From Staphylococcus ureilyticus (GTDB lineage Bacteria; Bacillota; Bacilli; Staphylococcales; Staphylococcaceae): a stretch of 41,404 bases of DNA. The stretch covers positions 1 through 41,404 of the forward strand of contig NZ_PPRL01000089.1 in the NCBI RefSeq assembly GCF_002902235.1, in the 5' to 3' direction. The position numbers and the translations under genes were made by a program. Below the pieces are notes generated by a model that made no database searches, had not been told where the DNA came from, and worked only from the letters and a program-made list of their open reading frames with translations. This document shows positions 35,081 through 41,404 of the stretch, one piece after another. How positions within the stretch are numbered: position 1 is the first letter of the stretch; each line of letters starts with the position of its first letter.

Positions 35081-35989
35081 CTAAGGAATATCATGACCTA
35101 AGGAAGCTGTATAAATATCAAACCATTCTTGGTCAGTTAACGTTATTGTCATACCTTGTAATGCTTCATCAATACGATTAATCTTTTGCGTGCCTAACAC
35201 TGGCATAATTGACGCTGGATGTTTTTTTAACCAAGACATTATAATTGCAGTTGTCGTAACGTTATACTTTTGTGCCAATGGAGATATAATCGCAGTGATT
35301 CTTGCTGATTTTTCGTCTTCAAGATCAAACAGTTTCCCTCCAGCCAACGGACTCCATGACATAATTTTAACATCATCTTTGTACATATAGTTAATGGTTC
35401 CATCTTCAATCGCATCTAATGTATAAGGAGAAATTTCTAATTGATTTAAAGTAATATGTAATTTATCACAAACTAAGCATTTACTTAATAAATCATACTG
35501 AGATTTGTTAAAATTTGACACACCGAACGATTTGATTTTCCCTTCTTTAACTAAAGATTTAACAGCTTCAGTGATTTCGTGAGGATCCATTAACGGAGAT
35601 GGTTTATGAATCAATAATGAATCTAACTGTTCTACTTGCAATTGTTTAAGCGAACGTTCCACAGTTTCTCTGATATGTTTTTTACTGTGATCGTATCGAT
35701 GTCCATTTGCTGCCGCCAAATGCTCTGATGGCAATACAATGCCACATTTAGAAACGATTTCAAGATGCTCCCGTAGATTAGGTGATAATTTAAGCGCTTC
35801 TCCAAAAATCCCTTCACAACTATAATCACCGTATATATCTGCATGATCCATAGTAGTAATTCCACGCTCGACTAATTCATTAATATAGTAATTTAATTGT
35901 TGTGGTGTCCAATCCCAATCTTTTGCTCTCCAAAACCCTTGTATTACATTTGAAAAGGATACATGTTGGTTAATTTTCACTCTTTCCAT
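35081..35989 (-). CDS. aldo/keto reductase, YdhF/YcsN-like
   Basis: NADP-dependent oxidoreductase of the aldo/keto reductase superfamily (302 aa), in a different branch from the one at 18101. The tetrad is Asp48 (TMDHADIYG), Tyr53, Lys81 (EIVSKCG) and the histidine of LLIHKPSPLMD. FGVSNFNKSQYDLL and MPVLGTQKINRI mark the barrel and the cofactor site. The ATG follows GAAGGGG. It lies 37 bp after cobW. Substrate unknown; the family members YcsN and YdhF are also uncharacterised or broad. Confidence 0.9.
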   Translation of the reverse strand: MERVKINQHVSFSNVIQGFWRAKDWDWTPQQLNYYINELVERGITTMDHADIYGDYSCEGIFGEALKLSPNLREHLEIVSKCGIVLPSEHLAAANGHRYDHSKKHIRETVERSLKQLQVEQLDSLLIHKPSPLMDPHEITEAVKSLVKEGKIKSFGVSNFNKSQYDLLSKCLVCDKLHITLNQLEISPYTLDAIEDGTINYMYKDDVKIMSWSPLAGGKLFDLEDEKSARITAIISPLAQKYNVTTTAIIMSWLKKHPASIMPVLGTQKINRIDEALQGMTITLTDQEWFDIYTASLGHDIP

Positions 35990-36026
35990 AATGAATCAAA
36001 CCCCTTCTTCAGTACATTAATTTAAA

Positions 36027-36965
36027 TTAGGTAAATTGTAGCATATCTAATTGATTTCGTAGTTGATTTATATCTAATTGTTCACCAATCATAACAATCG
36101 TTAAGGGTACTTCTTTATCAATCGTTTGATAATCTGGTAATCCAAACGCATATTGAAATTCATAAATGTCGTTGGGCATATCTTTAAATTTTACATATCC
36201 CTTTAATCTTAGAACATTATCTGGCAACCGTAAAATAAATTGATAAAATAATTGTCTATGAATAGGTCCAGAAAAATGATAATGTAGACGATTTATCCCA
36301 TGATGATGTACATGGTTATTAATATTCATTTGGTTTTCATTTTCAACCAGAGCAATTTGATTCATATCCATATCTGCATATGTAGTAAAATATTTGGATG
36401 CTGTTGGATTAATTTTGCGGATTGCTTCATCAAGCTCATGTGTATGATTATCAATGAGATCCATTTTGTTCATCACTATGTCATGGCATACAGATAATTG
36501 TTCTTCCATCAATTGAATTGTATGGTTTGTATATTGAAAACGATTTAAGAAGCGAGGCCCATCCACCAAGCCTACTACTGTGGGTTGAGCGACTTGTTCA
36601 ATAATTTCAGGATCCTGGCATGCTGCAATAATTTCAATTGGATGTGCTAAACCTGTCGCCTCAATTATTATATGGCGCATTGCACTTTTGCTTAGAAAAT
36701 GTTTTAATTGTTTTATTAAATCTAGTTGCAAATCACAACATACGCAACCATTTAATATTGACGCAACCTCAATATCATCGCTAATAGCATAGCTATCTAT
36801 ATCTAAATTACCGTTTTCGTTTACGATTACACTTGGGTTTTCATTGTTTTTTTGTAAATATTTTACATATTTACTAAGAAAAGTTGTTTTACCACTCCCT
36901 AAAAATCCTGTGATAATCGTAATTCGGGTTTTTTGATTGTTAATATTTTTCATATACTCACTCAT
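36027..36965 (-). CDS. CobW/COG0523 metal-chaperone GTPase
   Basis: A G3E-family GTPase (312 aa). Walker A GFLGSGKTT is at 20-28, the metal motif GCVCCD (Cys74, Cys76, Cys77) lies before the G-domain switch, EATGLAHP follows, and NKMD gives guanine specificity. A histidine-rich insert (NNHVHHHGINRLHYH) near residue 215 precedes the CobW C-terminal domain. COG0523 proteins insert zinc, cobalt or nickel; with the CXCC motif, zinc transfer is the leading inference. No Zur-type operator is visible upstream and no cobalamin genes are near. It leads the four-gene cluster ending with dedA. Confidence 0.9.
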   Translation of the reverse strand: MSEYMKNINNQKTRITIITGFLGSGKTTFLSKYVKYLQKNNENPSVIVNENGNLDIDSYAISDDIEVASILNGCVCCDLQLDLIKQLKHFLSKSAMRHIIIEATGLAHPIEIIAACQDPEIIEQVAQPTVVGLVDGPRFLNRFQYTNHTIQLMEEQLSVCHDIVMNKMDLIDNHTHELDEAIRKINPTASKYFTTYADMDMNQIALVENENQMNINNHVHHHGINRLHYHFSGPIHRQLFYQFILRLPDNVLRLKGYVKFKDMPNDIYEFQYAFGLPDYQTIDKEVPLTIVMIGEQLDINQLRNQLDMLQFT

Positions 36966-37179
36966 TTCATAAATAAAAATGTTTGCGTAAAACTTTAATT
37001 ATTCTTATAATTAACCTTTCACTTGATAAAATGTTGACTTTCTTCTAAACTTTATACATACTTTATTTTAGCATGGCACAGTGTGAAAGTATGCTTGAGG
37101 AAGTGTTACACAACAATAGACGGATTCAAATCCGATAACAGAAAGAACAAAACGGATAGAATGTCTGGAGGAGAACTTT

Positions 37180-37623
37180 ATGTCTGAACCACTTAATTTA
37201 AAGGATCAATTATGTTTCAGTTTGTATAATGCTCAAAGACAAGTAAATCGCTACTACTCTAACAATGTCTTTAAAAAATACAAATTGACATATCCACAGT
37301 TTTTAGTTTTAACAATCTTATGGGCTGACTCACCTGTTAATGTGAAAAAAGTCGTAACTGAATTAGCACTTGATACAGGTACTGTATCTCCATTACTAAA
37401 AAGAATGGAGCAAGTTGATTTAATTAAACGTGAACGTTCTGAAGTAGATCAACGTGAAGTGTTTATCCACTTAACAGATAAAAGTGAAGCAATTCGACCT
37501 GAATTGGACACAGCATGTCAAGATGTGGCAGTTGCATCTTCACTTAGCGCAGAAGAAAACAAAGAACTAAATCGATTACTTTCAAAAGTAATTAATGCCT
37601 TTACAGAAGAAAAAGCAAAATAA
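37180..37623 (+). CDS. mgrA: global regulator MgrA (MarR/SarA family)
   Basis: A dimeric winged-helix regulator (147 aa), almost identical to S. aureus MgrA through residue 110. The redox-sensing Cys12 ([14 protein letters not shown]) is conserved. The DNA-binding part includes [17 protein letters not shown] and the wing [12 protein letters not shown]. In S. aureus it controls autolysis, capsule, surface proteins and the efflux genes norA, norB and tet38. GGAGG precedes the ATG. The upstream 100 bp contain a small CGGAT-TCAA-ATCCG hairpin; in S. aureus a structured mgrA 5' untranslated region is a target of RNAIII. It is convergent with cydC. Confidence 0.96.
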   Translation: MSEPLNLKDQLCFSLYNAQRQVNRYYSNNVFKKYKLTYPQFLVLTILWADSPVNVKKVVTELALDTGTVSPLLKRMEQVDLIKRERSEVDQREVFIHLTDKSEAIRPELDTACQDVAVASSLSAEENKELNRLLSKVINAFTEEKAK

Positions 37624-37688
37624 TGCTAAATTCTAAATGTTAAGGTTAAACACTATGAAATTGATTAATTAAATATATTGATTTAAAG

Positions 37689-37731
37689 CTAGAGTCTAGG
37701 ACATTATTGATTTGTTCTAGGCTCTAGTTTA
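37689..37731 (+). terminator. mgrA terminator
   Basis: CTAGAGTCTAGGACA (37689-37703) pairs with TGTTCTAGGCTCTAG (37713-37727), with two G-U pairs, followed by TTTATTTT. It is 65 bp beyond the mgrA stop. Confidence 0.85.
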
Positions 37732-37741
37732 TTTTAAAGCC

Positions 37742-37860
37742 CCACTTCCCAACTTGTTGGGTTAGTGGGGCTTATGCATGAGCTACAGCTCAGGTACTCC
37801 TTTATTCCACTTCCCAACTTGTTGGGTTAGTGGGGCTTATGCATGAGCTACAGCTCAGGT
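37742..37860. repeat. tandem pair of 54-nt double-hairpin repeats
   Basis: Two identical 54-nt units (37742-37795 and 37807-37860) are offset by 65 bp. Each unit contains CCACT-T-CCCAAC / GTTGGG-TT-AGTGG, a long imperfect palindrome, then CTTATGCA and a second perfect hairpin TGAGCT-AC-AGCTCA. The first copy starts directly after the mgrA terminator. It is not a CRISPR array: only two units with an 11-bp gap. A diverged third copy lies at 33911-33950. Confidence 0.85.
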
Positions 37861-37930
37861 TTTCGCTTTAAATCTTTAACATTTTCCATTTACAAATCAA
37901 GTACTTATATTGCTGTCTTTTGTTAAAAAG

Positions 37931-39610
37931 TCACACTTGATTTAACGTGACCATTTGATATAAATAGCCTTTATTTGATAGTAACGATTGGTAATCTCCT
38001 TGTTCTATGATTTTACCGTCAACCATAACCACGATTTTATCAAATTTTGGTAGTAATCGTAAATCATGTGTTGCCACGATTAGTGTTTGAGATTGCTTGT
38101 GAATTTCATCCATCACATGATTCGTATGATAAATATCTAACGCTGTTGTAGGCTCGTCCAACACCCAAATCGGAGCTTCTTTCAATAATAATCTTGCAAT
38201 ACCCATTCGTTGAATCTCACCGCCAGACAGTGTATTACCTGAAAGTGTGATGTGTCTATCTAATTCAATGTGCGATAAACCTAGTGTATCAAAAACTTCT
38301 TTGATTACTGCATCATCTTTATCAGTGAATAAATTATCACGTACTGTACCATCAAATAACTGTTGTGACTGTAACAGAGCATTAATCGAACTGTATTTAT
38401 TTGAATCTAAAAGGGTTGTAATATCTTGATTATTTATTAAAACCACACCATTTTCACTTTGATAAAGTCCCAATATTAACTGTAATAAGGTACTCTTACC
38501 TGAGCCGGAAGGTCCAATAATTGCTACATGTTCACCTTCATGCACCCGTAATTTCAATTCTTTTAAAGTGTAATTCGATTGATTCCAATATTTAAAATCA
38601 ACATTTTTAACTTCTACGAAAGGTTGATGCACATCACTTTCTAGTGATAGTGGTTGATTGCCTTGTTGCATTGGGTGAGCAATAACTTCATTAATATTGC
38701 TCAATGCTTCATCCGTCTCGGCTTTATAATAAGCCACATTACTCATAGGGATTGCTTGTTCGAATAATGTTAACATCATCAAAACAATACTTGTTAAGTA
38801 AACAACATCTAATTGTTGATTTTGCACTTGTATAACACCTAAATATAAAGTTGCAAATAAAGCAATCATTGAAACCAGATTCAAACTATATTCATACAAT
38901 GATAAGAATCGTTGCTCTTTTGCTTGTGCTTGTTCATACTGATTCAATTGATTTAACACCCGATGTTGATAATATGCTGTTTGGTCAAATCTTGCAAGTT
39001 CTTGATACCCTTCTTTATAATCGTAAAATTGATTTAAAAATTGATCTTGTACACGATTAACATCTCTTTTTAATAATTGTGCTTTTTTCGCGCTTAACCA
39101 AGGGATTAAAACCAATGTTATCAACATACTTAAAAAGATGATAATTGCATGAACAAATGAAAAATAAAACGTCACAACCATTGCAATCATTGCCGTTAAA
39201 CCAATGACTACTGGCGGATAATAAACTCTTAAATAAATATTTTGTAGTGCTTCTACGCTACCAACCATGCGCCCAAGTAAATCACTTGATTTAAATTTTC
39301 TATACACATCTGGCACGACAGGTATAATATGTTTGAAGAATTGTACTCTCACATTTCTCAACATAGTAAATGTGGCTCTGTGAGACAGCAATCTTTCAAT
39401 ATATCTTGCAACAGCACGTATAAACCCAAACATTTTAACAGAAACAATTAAAACCATTAATGCAAACAATGGTGCCCCTAATGCACTTTGCGTCACCATA
39501 TAACCACTCAAGAAAAACATGCTTAATGCAGTTAAACTGCCCAATATACCTACAATAATAGATAAAACCAAATCTTTATCTACCTTAAATTGAATACGTG
39601 GTCTCAACAA
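37931..39610 (-). CDS. cydC: CydC-like ABC transporter (permease plus ATPase)
   Basis: A half-transporter with six N-terminal membrane helices (about residues 15-290) and a C-terminal ATPase (559 aa). Walker A is GPSGSGKST near residue 360, the signature LSGGEIQRMGIAR, Walker B WVLDEPTTALD and the H-loop VATHD. With CydD it forms the heterodimer known in E. coli to export glutathione or cysteine and to handle heme for cytochrome bd assembly. In staphylococci, which lack glutathione, the cargo is open. Its start overlaps cydD by 7 bp. The cydAB oxidase genes are not in the window. Confidence 0.85.
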   Translation of the reverse strand: MLRPRIQFKVDKDLVLSIIVGILGSLTALSMFFLSGYMVTQSALGAPLFALMVLIVSVKMFGFIRAVARYIERLLSHRATFTMLRNVRVQFFKHIIPVVPDVYRKFKSSDLLGRMVGSVEALQNIYLRVYYPPVVIGLTAMIAMVVTFYFSFVHAIIIFLSMLITLVLIPWLSAKKAQLLKRDVNRVQDQFLNQFYDYKEGYQELARFDQTAYYQHRVLNQLNQYEQAQAKEQRFLSLYEYSLNLVSMIALFATLYLGVIQVQNQQLDVVYLTSIVLMMLTLFEQAIPMSNVAYYKAETDEALSNINEVIAHPMQQGNQPLSLESDVHQPFVEVKNVDFKYWNQSNYTLKELKLRVHEGEHVAIIGPSGSGKSTLLQLILGLYQSENGVVLINNQDITTLLDSNKYSSINALLQSQQLFDGTVRDNLFTDKDDAVIKEVFDTLGLSHIELDRHITLSGNTLSGGEIQRMGIARLLLKEAPIWVLDEPTTALDIYHTNHVMDEIHKQSQTLIVATHDLRLLPKFDKIVVMVDGKIIEQGDYQSLLSNKGYLYQMVTLNQV

Positions 39611-41229
39611 AAGCCACCACCTTTATACGCATTTTGCTCGATTACTTTTATAGCTTCAACGGAACCTTCATTAATTTTTATACGTCTATCTGCATTTTTT
39701 ATTGTATGTTCTCTATGTGCGATAGTGATGATCGTCGTATTTTCAAACTTTCTGTTTATCACAGATTGAATGACATGCTCAGTTTGTACATCTAATCCCG
39801 TTGCAGGCTCATCGAATATCAGTACATCAGGTTGTAATAATAATAACCGTGACAGTTCAATTCTTCGCATCTGCCCTCCAGATAGCATCTCTCCACCTTC
39901 ACCAATCCAAGTATCAATACCCTTTTCTAACTTATTGACAATATTTTTTAAGTTAACATCGTCAAGCGCTTCTAAAATTTTATCTTTTTCAATTTTTTGG
40001 AACATCGTCATATTATCTCTTATAGATGCATTAAAAATATATGGATGCTGACTCAAAAAACCAATTTTTAACTGTTGTTTATAAATAACAGAACCATATT
40101 GTGGTTTAAAATGTTGTGCTATAACTTGAGCTAAAGTAGATTTTCCAGCTCCACTTTTTCCAATTAATGCAATATGTTCCCCTTCATAAATACTAATGTT
40201 GATATCTTGCAAAGCATGTTGCTGTGCATCATTGTATTTATAATACACATGCTCAAGTTGTATTAATGGCTTTTGATAACTATTCGTTTGCACTTGTGGT
40301 TTCACATATGCTTCTTGTCGATCTAATAAATCGAAAACAACGTCACTTGAACCTTCACTTTGCTTTCCAGTATGAAAAGATTGACCTAAATCTTTAATAG
40401 CATTATAAAATTCCGGTGCTAATATAATTGCTATGGCTGCAGTTTTAAAATCTATACTATTAAATAATATTAATCCTAACCCCGCTTCTAAAGCAACAAG
40501 GCCAATTCCAAGCATACTGATAAACTCTAACATCAAACCTGATAAAAAAGCACTTCTTAAAATACGCATTGTTAAATTTCGAAAAGTCGTACTTTCTCCA
40601 TATAAAGATTGTTCTGTAGCTTCTGTTTTATTAAATAGTTTGAGAGTAATCAAACCCTTTATTTTATTTAAAAATTGTTGACTAAATTGATTTAAATAAG
40701 TCATTTTATCTTTTGACTCATCACGTGTTTTCAACCCAAAAATGATATAAAACATTGGTATAAATGGTGCTGTAACAATCATGATTAAAGCCGTGTTTAA
40801 ATGTATGAAACACATTGCAATAATGATAAATAGTGGTATCATCATAGACTTAAGAACTTGAGGAAAGTAACTATTAAAGAATGGTGCTATACCATCTATA
40901 TTTTCAGTCAATGTATTAATTTGAACACCAATAGGTTCTGAAGATTTATTTAAAATCAATTGACGTCGTAAATCATATTTAACGCGAGAAGACATACGAT
41001 TACCTATTATTTGATTTATTGTGTTAAATGTCGCTCTTGCTAATAAAACAATTAATGTCACTAGTAGTAAAATTAACAAATCTTGATGTGTATGACGTAA
41101 CATTGCATTTAAAATTTCTGCAATAGCAATGTTCTGAATGACTACAGTAATCGCTAATATTGTACTGATTACAAACATTAATATCGGATAAATTTTATAT
41201 TTCATCGCTAAACTTGTTAATCTTTTCAC
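39604..41229 (-). CDS. cydD: CydD-like ABC transporter (permease plus ATPase)
   Basis: Partner of the preceding half-transporter. With GTG 41229 it has 541 aa, starting MKRLTSLAMKYKI; AGGTG stands 6 nt upstream, whereas the ATG at 41247 has no site. Six membrane helices occupy about 15-285. Walker A is GKSGAGKST near residue 352, the signature LSGGQMRRIELSR, Walker B LIFDEPATGLD and H-loop IAHRE. A glycine for proline/asparagine change in Walker A is unremarkable. It is the first gene of the pair. A TATAAT (complement of 41248-41253) lies very close to the start and would leave only a short leader if used. Confidence 0.85.
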   Translation of the reverse strand: MKRLTSLAMKYKIYPILMFVISTILAITVVIQNIAIAEILNAMLRHTHQDLLILLLVTLIVLLARATFNTINQIIGNRMSSRVKYDLRRQLILNKSSEPIGVQINTLTENIDGIAPFFNSYFPQVLKSMMIPLFIIIAMCFIHLNTALIMIVTAPFIPMFYIIFGLKTRDESKDKMTYLNQFSQQFLNKIKGLITLKLFNKTEATEQSLYGESTTFRNLTMRILRSAFLSGLMLEFISMLGIGLVALEAGLGLILFNSIDFKTAAIAIILAPEFYNAIKDLGQSFHTGKQSEGSSDVVFDLLDRQEAYVKPQVQTNSYQKPLIQLEHVYYKYNDAQQHALQDINISIYEGEHIALIGKSGAGKSTLAQVIAQHFKPQYGSVIYKQQLKIGFLSQHPYIFNASIRDNMTMFQKIEKDKILEALDDVNLKNIVNKLEKGIDTWIGEGGEMLSGGQMRRIELSRLLLLQPDVLIFDEPATGLDVQTEHVIQSVINRKFENTTIITIAHREHTIKNADRRIKINEGSVEAIKVIEQNAYKGGGFC

Positions 41230-41404
41230 AAATATCACCTGGCTCATATTATAAATGGAATGTATTAAAATGAAATGAATTGGCTCAAAAATTAATACAT
41301 TTTTATTTACTTAATTCATATTTTTGCCATAATTATAATCAAATGATTGAATGCTTAAAATTCAAAAGTAAAAAACAAACTTTCATAATTATATAGTTAA
41401 TAAA

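Noticed and set aside
37742..37860. Could be a minimal CRISPR array
   Set aside because: Only two units, 11-bp gap, internal hairpins, a diverged copy elsewhere, and no cas genes.

Overview
This is a contiguous, AT-rich (roughly one-third G+C) Firmicutes chromosome segment. Gene content and order identify it as Staphylococcus: ltaS with every catalytic residue at the S. aureus position, a preQ1-controlled queCDE operon, mpfA, nagA, fruRKA, gtaB, norA and mgrA in the order I remember from S. aureus. It is probably not S. aureus itself. From memory, S. aureus carries saePQRS between queE and the csbB-type glycosyltransferase. Here that interval holds a 197-aa membrane protein and a GlsB/YeaQ-type protein. 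A coagulase-negative species is the likeliest source; the species is not resolved. There are no rRNA or tRNA genes, CRISPR arrays, prophages or intact insertion sequences, so this is core chromosome.

Layout. 1-7.2 kb: abcF-recQ pair, a divergent ZIP metal transporter, a non-coding stretch that looks like a dispersed repeat relic, and ltaS. 7.2-8.3 kb: about 1 kb without genes. 8.3-12.7 kb, minus strand: pabA-pabB-pabC (4-aminobenzoate for folate), a small membrane protein, and overlapping pxpB/pxpC-like genes without pxpA. 12.8-14.9 kb, plus strand: preQ1 riboswitch and queC-queD-queE (7-deazaguanine/queuosine precursor). 15-18.1 kb: two membrane-protein genes, csbB-like glycosyltransferase, a decayed coding remnant. 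18.1-25.9 kb, minus strand: aldo/keto reductase, mpfA with an unusual leader, nagA, fruRKA with an operator-rich promoter. 26-37 kb: small membrane protein, ybaK, gtaB, a PepSY-like membrane protein, norA, a PPC-domain protein, a DUF1361 pair, mdh, and a cobW/aldo-keto reductase/membrane protein/dedA cluster. 37-41.4 kb: mgrA (regulator of norA in S. aureus) convergent with a cydDC-type ABC exporter.

Themes. Several genes serve the envelope: LtaS makes lipoteichoic acid, CsbB-type enzymes charge undecaprenyl phosphate for its glycosylation, GtaB makes UDP-glucose, NagA recycles amino sugars. PabABC and QueCDE are two pterin/GTP-linked pathways transcribed divergently.

No complete new system is evident. 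The most interesting signals are non-coding: (i) the mpfA leader, with a very strong Shine-Dalgarno driving a four-codon ORF and a second Shine-Dalgarno separated from a TTG start by a GAAA-loop hairpin; (ii) a tandem 54-nt double-hairpin repeat beside mgrA with a decayed relative near mdh; (iii) three terminators sharing stem sequence and 9-nt loop size; (iv) a palindrome beyond norA that shows a Shine-Dalgarno plus ATG on both strands; (v) TGATTG words at 10- and 20-bp spacing over the fru promoter. Several starts were moved from the longest frame to internal codons preceded by better ribosome binding sites (pabB, queE, csbB, gtaB, norA, the PPC gene, cydD, the 26-kb membrane protein).
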